Notes under the pieces: generated by a model
The model's database searches: none
The model's input: only the letters and a program-made list of their open reading frames with translations
Told to the model about the DNA's origin: nothing
Assembly: GCF_026248825.1 (NCBI RefSeq)
Contig: NZ_CP110973.1
Location: 5,911,501 to 5,975,500 of the forward strand
Direction: 5' to 3'
DNA length: 64,000 nt
Source: Larkinella insperata
GTDB taxonomy: Bacteria; Bacteroidota; Bacteroidia; Cytophagales; Spirosomataceae
Made by a program: the position numbers and the translations under genes
Part shown: piece after piece, positions 52,380 through 62,596 of the stretch
Layout: every line of letters starts with the position of its first letter
Position numbering within the stretch: position 1 is the stretch's first letter

Positions 52380-55355
52380 TCAATGGGCATCCAGCCAATT
52401 GACACCCACGCCAATTCCGGTTTCCATCTTCACGGCCAGTGGAATTGCGTTTGCCATCAGGTGCGATACGTTCTCCCGCAACAGATCCAGCTCGTCCTTG
52501 TGCGCATCAAAAACCAATTCGTCATGAACCGTCAGGATCATGCGGGATTTCAGGCGGTTTTCCCGGATGAATTCGTCGATTTTGATCATTGCAATTTTGA
52601 TCATATCGGCCGCCGACCCCTGTATCGGTGCGTTAATGGCGTTGCGCTCCGCAAAACTCCGGTCGGTCATGTTGCGCGAGTTGATGTCGCGCAGGTACCG
52701 GCGCCGGCCCAGGATGGTTTCGGCGTATTCGAGTTTCCGCGCCTTTTCGATGGATTGATCCATGTACTGTTTGATGGCGGGAAAACCGGCGAAGTATTCC
52801 TGAATGATCTCGGCCGCTTCCTTGCGCGGAATCCGCAGCCGCCGGGCCAGGCCAAACGCCGAAATACCGTAAATAATCCCAAAGTTGACCATTTTAGCTT
52901 TCCGGCGCATGTCGGAATCCACCTGATCCAGTGGCACTTTAAATACCTTGCTGGCGGTCTGGGTGTGAATATCGATTCCGTTGTTAAACGCATCGAGCAT
53001 GGTCTGGTCCCCGCTGAAAGCCGCCATAATCCGCAGTTCGATCTGCGAGTAATCCGCCGACATAATCAAAAACTCATCGCTGTGGGGCACAAACGCTTTC
53101 CGGATCTCGCGGCCCCGTGGCGTCCGGATCGGGATATTTTGCAGGTTTGGGTTGGTTGAACTCAACCGGCCCGTTGCCGCCACCGCCTGGTTGAACGAGG
53201 TGTGAATGCGGCCATCGCGCGGACTGATCAGCAGCGGCAGCGCGTCGACGTAAGTATTCTTCAGCTTTACTAACTCCCGGTAATCCAGAATCTTGCGAGC
53301 AATTTCATGATCGGCTTCCAGCTCGGTCAGCACCTCCTCGCCCGTTGCGTATTGCCCGGTTTTGGTTTTCTTTGCTTTGTTATCCAGCTTCAGTTTATCA
53401 AACAGAACTTCACCCAGCTGCTTCGGCGAACCAATGTTGAACGGCCCGCCCGCCAGTTCGTAAATCTCACTCTGCACCTGCCGCATATCGGTTTCCAGCG
53501 TGGCCGAGAGTTCGTTCAGGGCGTTTACGTCTACCTTTACCCCGCCCAGTTCCATTTCGCTCAGCACGCGCACCAGCGGCATTTCCACCTCGTCAAACAG
53601 TTTGGTCAGCTGGTTTTTCTCCAGCATCGGCGCAAACGTATCTTTCAGTTGCAGCGTAATATCCGCATCTTCCCCGGCGTATTCAACCACCTTTTGGACT
53701 TCCACATCGCGCATCGACAACTGTTTCGGGCCTTTTTTCCCGATCAGCGTTTCGATGGAAACGGGGTCGTAGTTCAGGTGGGTCATTGCCATGATGTCCA
53801 TGTTATGCCGCTGCTCCGGTTCAATCAGGTAGTGGGCCACCATGGTATCGAACAGTTTGCCCTGTACCTCAACGCCGTATTTTTTCAGCATCAGCATGTC
53901 GTACTTGAGGTTCTGGCCCACTTTAATGATAGCCGGATTCTCAAATACGCTCCGGAACTCTTCAACAATGGCCTGCGCTCCTTCCCGGTCGGCCGGTACG
54001 GGTACATAAAAAGCTTCCCCCTTGCGGTAGGCAAACGACAGGCCCACCAGATCGGCTTCCACCGGATCGGTCGAGGTGGTTTCGGAGTCAAAACAGAGGG
54101 TCTCCTGCTGGTTCAAATAATACACCAGGCTCTGCCGTAGTTCGGGCGTATCGACCAGCCGGTAATCGTGCACCACCGAATAGATGGTCCGCCGGGGCTC
54201 GTGTTTGCGCTCGTCGGGTTCGGTTTCGGTCCAATCCGGCTGCATCTCCGCCGTATTGGCCACGACCGCCGGTCGGGCGTTTTTCTCAAAAGCCGTTATG
54301 GCATCGGTACGGGCAGGCTGCGTTTCATCCACGAAGGGCAGATCAGACGTCCCGGACGGTTTTTCGGCACTCGGCAGAGCGGCCGGTGCCAGAACGGTTT
54401 CTTCGTCGAACAAGCCCATCTGACCTTTGGCGGCCGGTCGGGGTACCACCGGAAACGGAATGGGGTCCGCTTCATCATCGCCCACCAGCCGACGGCGCAG
54501 TTGGCGGAATTCAAGCTCGTCCAGCAGGGCAGATAGTTTCGGCTTATCCGGATCGGTATGAAGCAGGGCGGTTTCGTTAAAATCAAGGGGCACATCCAGG
54601 TGGATCGTCGCCAGTTGTTTCGAGAGCAGGCCCTGCTGCGCAAACTGTACGACGTTCTCTTTCAGCTTGCCTTTCAGCTTATCGGCATTGGCAATCAGAT
54701 TCTCAACCGTTCCGAATTCAGCCACGAGTTTCTGGGCGGTTTTCTCGCCCACCCCCGGAATCCCCGGAATGTTATCGACCGAATCGCCCATCAGCCCCAG
54801 CATATCGGTCACCTGACTGATTTCCTGAATCTGCCAGCGGTCCAGCACTTCTTTAACGCCCAGTTTTTCGGCGGCTTTGCCCATGAAAGCCGGACGGTAT
54901 ACGTAAATATGTTCTTCCACCAGTTGGCCGTAATCCTTATCCGGGGTCATCATAAATACCTCAAAGTCGGCTTTGGCGGCCCGTTTAGCGAGGGTTCCGA
55001 TGATGTCGTCCGCTTCGTAACCATCCAGGATCAGGATGGGAATGTTCATGGCCTCCACCAGCTTTTTCACGTACGGAATGGCAATACTGATGTCTTCGGG
55101 CATGGCCTGCCGATTGGCCTTGTAGTCGACGAATGTGTCGTGCCGGAAGGTTTTTTTGCTGCTATCGAACGCAACGCCGATGTGGGTCGGTTTTTCTTTC
55201 TGAAGAATTTCCAGCAGCGCGTTCGTAAAACCGAAAACGCAACTGGTGTTCAATCCCCGCGAGTTGATCCGGGGTGACTTGCTGAAGGCAAAATGGGCGC
55301 GGTAGATCAGAGCCAGCGCGTCCAGTAAAAAGAGTTTCTTCTGTGGTTTTGTCAT
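52380..55355 (-). CDS. polA: DNA polymerase I
   Basis: 991 residues from ATG 55355 (13 upstream in-frame codons are rejected, since MTKPQKKLFLLDALAL begins the family). Domains in order: 5'-3' exonuclease (about 1-290), a linker, 3'-5' exonuclease-like domain (about 390-575; FDSETTSTDP keeps the D-x-E pair, so proofreading is probably active), and polymerase A (about 585-991; SADYSQIELRIMAAFSGD and VHDELVFD). It fills gaps in repair and removes RNA primers. Terminator between it and the DUF1080 gene. Confidence 0.97.
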   Translation of the reverse strand: MTKPQKKLFLLDALALIYRAHFAFSKSPRINSRGLNTSCVFGFTNALLEILQKEKPTHIGVAFDSSKKTFRHDTFVDYKANRQAMPEDISIAIPYVKKLVEAMNIPILILDGYEADDIIGTLAKRAAKADFEVFMMTPDKDYGQLVEEHIYVYRPAFMGKAAEKLGVKEVLDRWQIQEISQVTDMLGLMGDSVDNIPGIPGVGEKTAQKLVAEFGTVENLIANADKLKGKLKENVVQFAQQGLLSKQLATIHLDVPLDFNETALLHTDPDKPKLSALLDELEFRQLRRRLVGDDEADPIPFPVVPRPAAKGQMGLFDEETVLAPAALPSAEKPSGTSDLPFVDETQPARTDAITAFEKNARPAVVANTAEMQPDWTETEPDERKHEPRRTIYSVVHDYRLVDTPELRQSLVYYLNQQETLCFDSETTSTDPVEADLVGLSFAYRKGEAFYVPVPADREGAQAIVEEFRSVFENPAIIKVGQNLKYDMLMLKKYGVEVQGKLFDTMVAHYLIEPEQRHNMDIMAMTHLNYDPVSIETLIGKKGPKQLSMRDVEVQKVVEYAGEDADITLQLKDTFAPMLEKNQLTKLFDEVEMPLVRVLSEMELGGVKVDVNALNELSATLETDMRQVQSEIYELAGGPFNIGSPKQLGEVLFDKLKLDNKAKKTKTGQYATGEEVLTELEADHEIARKILDYRELVKLKNTYVDALPLLISPRDGRIHTSFNQAVAATGRLSSTNPNLQNIPIRTPRGREIRKAFVPHSDEFLIMSADYSQIELRIMAAFSGDQTMLDAFNNGIDIHTQTASKVFKVPLDQVDSDMRRKAKMVNFGIIYGISAFGLARRLRIPRKEAAEIIQEYFAGFPAIKQYMDQSIEKARKLEYAETILGRRRYLRDINSRNMTDRSFAERNAINAPIQGSAADMIKIAMIKIDEFIRENRLKSRMILTVHDELVFDAHKDELDLLRENVSHLMANAIPLAVKMETGIGVGVNWLDAH

Positions 55356-55465
55356 TGAGTGCAGAATAACGGACGAGGCCGTCAAGAAACACAAATCCCG
55401 TCAATTGTACAACTTGATAACAACCTTCATGCGGGTTCTGGTTTCGGTTTTGGCCCGCTTTCCGC

Positions 55466-55497
55466 AAAAAAACCGCCCGGCCAGCCGGGCGGTTTTT
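55466..55497. terminator. Bidirectional terminator
   Basis: A run of A, then CCGCCCGG/CCGGGCGG arms with a 4-base loop, then a T run (55466-55497). On the minus strand it ends the DUF1080 gene; on the plus strand it could act on antisense transcripts. It lies upstream of polA. Confidence 0.85.
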
Positions 55498-55603
55498 AAC
55501 CACGTACTTACATTGCTCCTGTTGATTCGCACCCGGTCTGGTTTTCGATTCCGGCGGTTCGGCCGCGGGTTCGATCCGGTCAGGAATTTCACTCCGATAC
55601 GTG

Positions 55604-56677
55604 TTACAACTCCCGAACCCAGATGTTGCGGAAGCTGATCGGCTCGCTGGGGTCACCGTGCGCCTGGAGCTTAATCGGGGCGGCATCGTATTTTTTGTAC
55701 TGCGGCTGTCCGATATAAACCGTTTCACCTTTTAGCTCGAAGTTGTTCTGAACCACGGCTCCGTTGTGAATGACCGTTACATGGGCGGGCGTCTGCACCG
55801 AACCGTCAGCATTGAAGGTCGGGGCTGTCCAGATTACGTCGTACACCTGCCATTCACCCGGTTTTTTGCTGGCATTCGCCAACGGCATGCCTTGTTTATA
55901 GATGCTACCGGCCTGACCGTTCGAGTAGGTTTTGTTTTCGTACGAGTCCAGCACCTGCAACTCGTAACCGGCATCACCACCACCCGTCGACGCCAGGAAA
56001 ATACCGCTGTTACCGCGGCTCTGCCCCGTCAGCGTAATTTTTTCCGGAATTTTCCACTCGATGTGGAGCTGGTAATTCTTGAACGAGCGCTTGGTTTCGA
56101 TGTTGCCGACAGCTTTGTTGACGGTCAGCAAACCATTTTTCACCGTCCACTGGGCAGGCGATTTGTCTTTCACCGATACCCACTGATCCAGGTTTTTACC
56201 GTCGAACAGAATGATGGCGTCGGAGGGCGCATCCAACGGCGTTTTGCCCGGCGTGACCACTTTGGGTACCGGGTTCCAGACTTCGGTATCTTCCGGTTTT
56301 GCTTTGGGCTGCTGAGCAGCGCTGGCGGTCGCCGAACCACCCTGTTTGGTGAAGGTACCGGTTAATTCCGTACCGTTGTAATCGACGGATAAATACAGCT
56401 TTTCACCTTCTACCCGGCCTTTGATCGGAAGCTTATTGCCCTGATACTCGGTCACAAACGAAAATTCGTTGCCGTTTACTTTTCCATCATTAATGGGAAG
56501 ATCGCCGTCGTTGTTACCGATGGTTCCGGTTAGTTTATCACCTTCCGCCTTCAGGTTCAGCGTCAATGCGTAATCGTCGCCAATTTTTCCGGTCCATTTT
56601 CCATCAATCGGACCGGCCAATAGAGTTGTGATGCCCAAAAAGGCAATAAAAATCGAAGTGAAGAGGGATTTCTTCAT
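55604..56677 (-). CDS. DUF1080 (3-keto-disaccharide hydrolase-like) periplasmic protein
   Basis: 357 residues. A signal peptide (residues about 1-22) is followed by a small beta-rich domain (about 25-110) that repeats strand pairs, a Ser/Ala/Pro linker, and the DUF1080 concanavalin-like domain (about 145-357; IILFDGKNLDQWVS, NSGIFLASTGG and the final FRNIWVREL). The family acts on glycosides after 3-keto oxidation or binds glycans. The extra N-terminal domain is a less common addition. A terminator follows. Confidence 0.9.
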   Translation of the reverse strand: MKKSLFTSIFIAFLGITTLLAGPIDGKWTGKIGDDYALTLNLKAEGDKLTGTIGNNDGDLPINDGKVNGNEFSFVTEYQGNKLPIKGRVEGEKLYLSVDYNGTELTGTFTKQGGSATASAAQQPKAKPEDTEVWNPVPKVVTPGKTPLDAPSDAIILFDGKNLDQWVSVKDKSPAQWTVKNGLLTVNKAVGNIETKRSFKNYQLHIEWKIPEKITLTGQSRGNSGIFLASTGGGDAGYELQVLDSYENKTYSNGQAGSIYKQGMPLANASKKPGEWQVYDVIWTAPTFNADGSVQTPAHVTVIHNGAVVQNNFELKGETVYIGQPQYKKYDAAPIKLQAHGDPSEPISFRNIWVREL

Positions 56678-56711
56678 AGGTTTTGTTGGGATTTGTTGGG
56701 TAATTTTCTGA

Positions 56712-59270
56712 TTAAAAATCCTTGAACTGCTCGTACATTTCTTTCAGTTTCGGATCACGCTCGCTCAGGCGAATGTCCTTGCGCATGGATTTGACGCCCT
56801 CAATGTCCTGCAGCAGACCGAGCACCTGGTAAGCGCCAAACCGCACAAAATAAGCCGGGCTGGTGCGGGCCATCACCTCCAGCATTGGAATGGCCTGCCG
56901 CTGCATATCGGCCCCGGAGCGGATGAGGTATTTACCAAAAACCTGCAGGAAGTTATACAGGTCCTGCGGTTTCATCGTGTTCATCTTGTTGATGAACCAG
57001 TTGTAGCGGCTGGTATCAGGAGAACTGGCGTAGTGGTTGGCAACGGCCGTCACGATCTCCCCGTTCGGCACGTTCTCAAACCGGGAGGCTATTTCGCTGG
57101 CGTCGCCGGGTTTCGACATCAGGTACGAATCCAGCGCCGACGATACCACCGCGTACGAGGTGTCGTTCAGGGCCTCCCGGAACAACGGATCGTTGACGTT
57201 ATCGGCGTACGATGCCAGCGTGTTGATGGCTTCCTGCCGCACCAGCGATTTGGCATCGTTGCGGGCTTTGCTCTGTACAATCCGCTCCACTTCCGTAAAT
57301 TCCTGCCCGTCGTACTCCGCAAAATTGCCGGTGGCCACCTGCCGGATGCGCCAGAATTTGTCGTTCATGGCGTCCATCATCATGTGCCGGACCGTCGAGT
57401 CGATCAGGTTGCTTTTGTCTTCCAGCCGCGTAATCGATTCGTATTTGTCCAGGTAATTATCGGTATGGTAAAACTGGAAGACCAGCTCCGGTTTGTTTTT
57501 TTCCTGATCTACCGTGCCCACAATCCGGTGGTCGGCGTCAAAAAGGACCAGATCCGGGCGTTGTTCGACCTGGAAATTCAACACCTGTTTGGCTTTATCA
57601 ACCACCACGTCGTAGCTTTTTTTCTGGCCTTTCACCCAGATATCGACTTTCACCGGCAGTCGGTAAATCGGCGTGCGGGTCGAATCCTGCTGTTGCAGAA
57701 CCGTAAGCTGTACCCCACCCTGCCGGTATTCTTTGTCCACTTTGATCACGGCGTGGCCAGGTTTGAGAAACCACTGGTTGAAGAACCAGTTCAGGTCCTG
57801 GCCGGTCACGTCCTCAAACGCTTCACGCAGGTCGCTCAACTCGGCGGTTTTGAAGCGGTGGCGTTTCAGATAGACCGCCAGGGATTCAAAAAAGGCATCG
57901 TCACCCACGGTTTTCCGCAGCAGGTGCAGCACCCGCCCCCCTTTGGCGTACGAATGGCTGTCGAACATCTGCTCCCGGTCGGTGTAATGATACCGGATGA
58001 GCGGTTCCTGCTTGGTTTCGGCTTCGGCGATGTACTGGTTGAGATCGTCCAGACCGTGCATGTCGGCCGAGTAAACGCCCTCTTTGTGTTCGCGCCAGAG
58101 GTACTCGGCGTAGGTGGCAAAGGCTTCGTTCAGCGGCAGGTTGGCCCAGGATTCGGCGGTTGTCAAATTGCCAAACCAGTGGTGCGCCAGTTCGTGAGCA
58201 ATCACATCGTCGGAGTTACCGTCCACCAGTTGCCGCTCGTCCATCTGCACGGTTTCGCCGTGAACCGTCGCCGTGGTGTTTTCCATCGCCCCGGTCACGA
58301 AATCCCGCACGGCAATCTGGCTGTATTTTTCCCAGACGTATGGAACACCAAATTTTTTCTCGAAAAACTCGACCATCTCCGGCGTCCGGCCAAAAATGGC
58401 GCGGGCCGAACTTTCGTAAGCCGGTTCAACATAATAGCTCACCTCCAGCGCTCCCCGGCTGGGTGTCGCGGGTAGCGAGTCCTTCACGTAGGCAAACTCA
58501 CCGACGGCCACCATTGCCAGGTAAGGCGCGTGGGGCAGCGTTTGCCGCCAGTAGTCGGTGCGCGAGCTGTCGGGGTTGAGGGTCGCCGAAATTAGTTTCC
58601 CATTGGAGAGCGTCCGGTACTTGTTGTCGACGGTGAGGAAGATTTCCTGCGTCATCTTCTCGTTCGGCGTGTCGATCGTCGGAAACCAGCAGGAATTGGC
58701 TTCGGTTTCGCCCTGCGTCCAGATCTGGCGGGGTTTGCCCGGTTCGGCACCGTCGTGGTTGATAAAATACAATCCTTTGTCCTGCGAAATGGCCGCGCTG
58801 CCGCCCATAGGCCGTTCGTTTGGTTTTGCCGTGTAGGCAATCTGAATGTCGAAGGTATCGGCGCGGGTGTAGGTCCGGGGCAGCAGGATGTGAATCTTCT
58901 GACGATCGTTGTAGGTATAGTTCAGGGTGTCAAATACCGTTTCGCCGGTTTTGAGCGTATCGAGCAGAAACACGCCTTTGATGTCGAAGCCTTTGGCATC
59001 AACATCGAGCGTATTCTGGGGATAAAAATGCGGTTTGAACCGGAGTTGGGCCTTGCCGTGCACCCACTGGCGCACCCAGTCAAAACGCAGATCGAGCCGG
59101 GTGTGGATCAAATCGTGTGGCAGCGTGCGGCTCGGGTTGTAGGGGCCGTTGGTAGACGAGGCAGGGTTTTTTTTGTCGGCATCGGCCGAACGACTGGTTT
59201 GCCCCAGCGCCCAGTTGCTGCTGATTAAAAGAAGTAGGAAGAGAACGCTATTTGGGAGAGGTTTAAACAT
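56712..59270 (-). CDS. M1-family metallopeptidase (aminopeptidase N type)
   Basis: 852 residues from ATG 59270 (four upstream in-frame residues rejected). A signal peptide (ending NWALGQ) directs export. The zinc motif is H359-E360-L-A-H363 with E382 as third ligand, and the GAMENTT exopeptidase loop precedes it. A C-terminal helical HEAT-like region (about 600-852) follows. It removes N-terminal residues from periplasmic peptides. No close partner; the permease gene lies 65 bases upstream. Confidence 0.94.
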   Translation of the reverse strand: MFKPLPNSVLFLLLLISSNWALGQTSRSADADKKNPASSTNGPYNPSRTLPHDLIHTRLDLRFDWVRQWVHGKAQLRFKPHFYPQNTLDVDAKGFDIKGVFLLDTLKTGETVFDTLNYTYNDRQKIHILLPRTYTRADTFDIQIAYTAKPNERPMGGSAAISQDKGLYFINHDGAEPGKPRQIWTQGETEANSCWFPTIDTPNEKMTQEIFLTVDNKYRTLSNGKLISATLNPDSSRTDYWRQTLPHAPYLAMVAVGEFAYVKDSLPATPSRGALEVSYYVEPAYESSARAIFGRTPEMVEFFEKKFGVPYVWEKYSQIAVRDFVTGAMENTTATVHGETVQMDERQLVDGNSDDVIAHELAHHWFGNLTTAESWANLPLNEAFATYAEYLWREHKEGVYSADMHGLDDLNQYIAEAETKQEPLIRYHYTDREQMFDSHSYAKGGRVLHLLRKTVGDDAFFESLAVYLKRHRFKTAELSDLREAFEDVTGQDLNWFFNQWFLKPGHAVIKVDKEYRQGGVQLTVLQQQDSTRTPIYRLPVKVDIWVKGQKKSYDVVVDKAKQVLNFQVEQRPDLVLFDADHRIVGTVDQEKNKPELVFQFYHTDNYLDKYESITRLEDKSNLIDSTVRHMMMDAMNDKFWRIRQVATGNFAEYDGQEFTEVERIVQSKARNDAKSLVRQEAINTLASYADNVNDPLFREALNDTSYAVVSSALDSYLMSKPGDASEIASRFENVPNGEIVTAVANHYASSPDTSRYNWFINKMNTMKPQDLYNFLQVFGKYLIRSGADMQRQAIPMLEVMARTSPAYFVRFGAYQVLGLLQDIEGVKSMRKDIRLSERDPKLKEMYEQFKDF

Positions 59271-59335
59271 ACTAGTAATCACTTAGCCTTGTTCACAACG
59301 ACGCAATTCGTTTTTTAGTAAGTTGTTTTTCTTCT

Positions 59336-60565
59336 TTACTGTACACTATCAACGGCTTTGGATACGGCGGCCGCTTTTCTGGCCGGAAACCAGGACACCA
59401 GGATGGTTACACTAATGACAATGAGCGTAGTAATAATCAAATCGTTTGCCTGTAATTTTACCGGATACGCGTCGATCAGCGAGCTTTCAATGCCCATTGA
59501 TACAAACCCAAACCGTTGCTGCAGCAGGCACAGCGCAATGCCGAGCACCAACCCGACAATGGCTCCGATGAAAGCCACAATGGACCCTTCAAACAGAAAA
59601 ATCCGCCGGACCAGCGAAGGAGATGCGCCCATGGCGTACAAAATGGCGACGTCGTCTTTCTTCTCGATTGCCAGCATCGACAGCGAAAAAAAGATGTTGA
59701 TCGACGCCACCAGCACCAGAAATGCCAGCGTAACGGTAACAAATAATTTCTCGACACGAATGGCCCGGAACAAATCGGGATTCAAATCATCCCGATCCTT
59801 GATTTCTACCGTACCACCCAGTTGCTGCTGCAGCGTTTTTTTCAGCCGGTCGATATCCACACCGGCTTTCACCTGCAATTCCAGCGAAGATAGCTGATTT
59901 TGTTGATAGCCAACCAATTCGCGCACCACGTTTAACGGCGCCAGCACGTAATCGTTGAAATTATCCTCAATAAAGAACACCCCCGACACCGCAAACTCTC
60001 CCCGGTTAAACGCATCTGCCGACAAAACCGTATAGGATTTACGGTTCTGCGGATACCAGAGCTCCAATGGAGTCAGCAAGTCTTCAATCGAAATCAAAAG
60101 GGCATTCCGTACCCCTTCGGCCACCAGGGCGTAGTTGACCCCGTCTTCCTGAAGCCGTAACTTCCCTTCTACCAGCGCCGTGTCGAGTTGCCGCCGTTGC
60201 AGGTACGAGTTATCAATTCCCTTCAATTTGACCACGGTTTGACCATCGCGGTAACGGGCTAGGGCGTTGTCTTCAATCACCTGCGTAACCAGATTGACCT
60301 GCCCCGTTTTCTGAATGGTCTGCAACAGGCCGGGCGTCACCGTCAGGCGCTTGCCTTGTGCGGGTGAAATGGTCAGGTCGGCTTCGAAGGTTTTGAAAAT
60401 CATGCGGTTCAATTCCTCCATGCCGTTGAATACCGACAAGACAACCACCAACGCCATTGTGCCTACGCCCACGCCGAGCATCGACACCAGCGAAATCAGG
60501 TTGATGAAACTGCGCTTGCGTTTCGAGAAAAAATACCGCCGGGCAATCCAGAGAGGGAGGTTCAT
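59336..60565 (-). CDS. ABC transporter permease, FtsX/LolC-E family
   Basis: 409 residues with an N-terminal transmembrane helix (about 22-46, SLVSMLGVGVGTMALVVVLSVFNGM), a large periplasmic domain (about 50-270) and three C-terminal transmembrane helices typical of the FtsX/MacB permease family. The N-terminal IARRYFFSKRKRSFINLIS matches LolC/LolE-like lipoprotein-release permeases. The ATP-binding partner is not in the window. It lies 15 bases after rbfA on the same strand. Confidence 0.88.
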   Translation of the reverse strand: MNLPLWIARRYFFSKRKRSFINLISLVSMLGVGVGTMALVVVLSVFNGMEELNRMIFKTFEADLTISPAQGKRLTVTPGLLQTIQKTGQVNLVTQVIEDNALARYRDGQTVVKLKGIDNSYLQRRQLDTALVEGKLRLQEDGVNYALVAEGVRNALLISIEDLLTPLELWYPQNRKSYTVLSADAFNRGEFAVSGVFFIEDNFNDYVLAPLNVVRELVGYQQNQLSSLELQVKAGVDIDRLKKTLQQQLGGTVEIKDRDDLNPDLFRAIRVEKLFVTVTLAFLVLVASINIFFSLSMLAIEKKDDVAILYAMGASPSLVRRIFLFEGSIVAFIGAIVGLVLGIALCLLQQRFGFVSMGIESSLIDAYPVKLQANDLIITTLIVISVTILVSWFPARKAAAVSKAVDSVQ

Positions 60566-60580
60566 GGGATGGAAAGTGCC

Positions 60581-60958
60581 TTATTCCTCATCATCCTCTT
60601 CCGGGGCAGGCGGAATATCCAGGTTAGCAAAAAGAGCATCCATTTTAGCCGCGTATTCGGCCGTATCGTCGAGGAAAAAGTGCAGTTCCGGGATGATCCG
60701 GAGCTGGTGACGAACCCGGTCAGCGAGTTGCTGGCGGATCGAGCGGCCCCTTTCCTTGATCATATCCAGAAGCATTTCCTTATTGGGAGTAGCCAGAAAG
60801 CTCAGGTACACCCGCGCAATGCTCAGGTCGGGCGACACACGTACGTTCGTCACGGTGATGAACGCCCCGTTGAACAGGTGCCGGCTATCGCGCTGAAAGA
60901 TTTCGCTCAGATCTTTCTGCAGTAACCTCGCTACTTTCTGTTGTCGTTTCGATTCCAT
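60581..60958 (-). CDS. rbfA: 30S ribosome-binding factor RbfA
   Basis: 125 residues from ATG 60958; the longer open frame upstream has no family similarity and is rejected. The sequence opens MESKRQQKVARLLQKDLSEIFQR and holds the KH-fold ITVTNVRVSPDLSIARVYLSFL and RHQLRIIPELHFFLDDT segments, with an acidic C-terminal tail (EEDDEE). It binds 16S rRNA near the 5' helix during late 30S assembly and cold adaptation. The permease gene follows closely. Confidence 0.94.
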   Translation of the reverse strand: MESKRQQKVARLLQKDLSEIFQRDSRHLFNGAFITVTNVRVSPDLSIARVYLSFLATPNKEMLLDMIKERGRSIRQQLADRVRHQLRIIPELHFFLDDTAEYAAKMDALFANLDIPPAPEEDDEE

Positions 60959-61168
60959 TTTAAAAAAATTAATGCATAATGAATACTTACATAGATCCGG
61001 ATTCATTGTTCGGATGCAGGGATTCATTATTACTTCGTGGGGCCACCCGTGCAGCCCGCCATCCTTCGTTGACTCCCGCAAATATCCGCCTTTTATTCGA
61101 CTTCTTTCATTGAAAGCGCTAATTTCGTCGTTCCATTTGAGGATATTTACGGTAAAACAACTAATCAC

Positions 61169-62596
61169 TTGTTAAGTTTTTTTCGGGTTAACTCCACTCT
61201 TCAGATTGTCGGCCTGCTGCTGTTGCTCGGTTTAATTCGTCTGCCGTTTCTGCTGTCTCCGCCCCCCCTGCTGATTCCGGAACTGAACTGGATGCTGGTG
61301 GGTGAGCAAATGAATAACGGGAATCTGCTTTACCGCGACATCTGGGACAGTGTCAGTCCGCTGTCGGCCCTGGTCTACTGGCTGCTCGATCTGGCATTTG
61401 GGCGGTCGCACCTGGCCTACCACGTGGCCGGTACGGCCGTGGCGGCTTTTCAGGTGTTTTATTTCAACTGGGTGATGAACGTGCGCGACATTTACCCTGA
61501 CCGCAACTGGATTCCGGGCCTGATTTACGCCCTGTTTCTGAACATGTCATTTGACTGCAGTACCCTGTCTCCGACGCTGCTCTCCACGACTTTTCTGCTG
61601 CTGGCCTTCGGTACGCTTGTCAAACAGATGGACCGCCGGGGCGCCACCGACGAAGTTTTTGAAGTCGGCTTCTACATCAGCCTGTCGGCCCTGTTTTACC
61701 TACCGTCGGCTCTGTTTATCATTTGGGCGCTGATGTCGCTGCTGCTTTATACGGGCGCCAGTTTCCGCCAGCACTCCCTGCTGATTTTCGGGTTCGCTTT
61801 CCCGATTCTGCTGACGGTTTTGTATTATTATCTGGCCGATAGTCTCGACGATTTCAACCGCAACCTGCTGTCGTCTGTGTTTCGGGTTCGGCAGTACGAT
61901 CTGACGGACTTTCAGACGCTGGCGGCCTCGTTGTTCCTCCCTTTCGCGATGGGCACGCTGGGGCTGCTGAGCCTATTTCGGCAAACGACGCGGTACGTCA
62001 ACTTTCAGCAACGGTGTCAGCAAATCATGATGATCTGGGGGCTAACGGCGTTGGTGTCGGTTGGCTTGATGCCTTTTCTGGCCCCGATGCTGTTTATCAT
62101 TTTCGTACCGGCGCTGGCTTTCTTTGCCGCTTACTATTTTCAGGGAATTCGCCGGGAGTTTGTGGCGGAACTGATTTTTACGGGTGTTTTTGCGTTTACC
62201 CTGCTCATTCTTTACCAGGGCGCGCTGCCGCTGGTGCGGAACTGGGAATTGGGCCGGCTCAGTGCGTTGCAGGTTAAAACATCGCCCATCGACCGGCTCA
62301 TTCAAAAGCAGAAAATTCTGGTAATCGGCGAAGACATCAGCGCCTACCGGAACAACCAGGTCGCCACGCCTTACCTGAACTGGGACCTGGCCAAGTATGA
62401 TTTACGGAGTCTGGACAATTACGAAAACGTCATCAGCGTGTACGACCACCTGCGCAAAGACCCGCCCCGTTACATCATCGACAAGGAGAACGTTATTAAA
62501 AAGCTTTTTCTGCGCGCACCCTCCCTGGCGGCTTCGTACGAAAAAACCGAACAGGACGGCATTTACCGCCGGAAGGAAGAAGCCCTTAGCAACTGA
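61169..62596 (+). CDS. DUF6427-like integral membrane protein
   Basis: 475 residues with about 10-11 transmembrane segments and no cleavable signal peptide. It begins at TTG 61169, which gives MLSFFRVNS; no ATG lies near. A loop at about 42-62 (LVGEQMNNGNLLYRDIWDSVSPL) resembles the first periplasmic loop of GT-C transferases. The C-terminal soluble tail (about 390-475) includes a KILVIGEDISAYRNN strand. Homologues in Bacteroidota are described as DUF6427; function unknown, envelope glycan transfer is an inference. Its end overlaps rpiB on the other strand by 11 bases. Confidence 0.75.
   Translation: MLSFFRVNSTLQIVGLLLLLGLIRLPFLLSPPPLLIPELNWMLVGEQMNNGNLLYRDIWDSVSPLSALVYWLLDLAFGRSHLAYHVAGTAVAAFQVFYFNWVMNVRDIYPDRNWIPGLIYALFLNMSFDCSTLSPTLLSTTFLLLAFGTLVKQMDRRGATDEVFEVGFYISLSALFYLPSALFIIWALMSLLLYTGASFRQHSLLIFGFAFPILLTVLYYYLADSLDDFNRNLLSSVFRVRQYDLTDFQTLAASLFLPFAMGTLGLLSLFRQTTRYVNFQQRCQQIMMIWGLTALVSVGLMPFLAPMLFIIFVPALAFFAAYYFQGIRREFVAELIFTGVFAFTLLILYQGALPLVRNWELGRLSALQVKTSPIDRLIQKQKILVIGEDISAYRNNQVATPYLNWDLAKYDLRSLDNYENVISVYDHLRKDPPRYIIDKENVIKKLFLRAPSLAASYEKTEQDGIYRRKEEALSN

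Noticed and set aside
57033..58475. 480-codon antisense ORF
   Set aside because: It covers the well-supported M1 peptidase on the other strand and shows no recognisable motif.
60959..61168. N-terminal extension of RbfA
   Set aside because: The longer frame has no family similarity; MESKRQQ at 60958 is the normal start.
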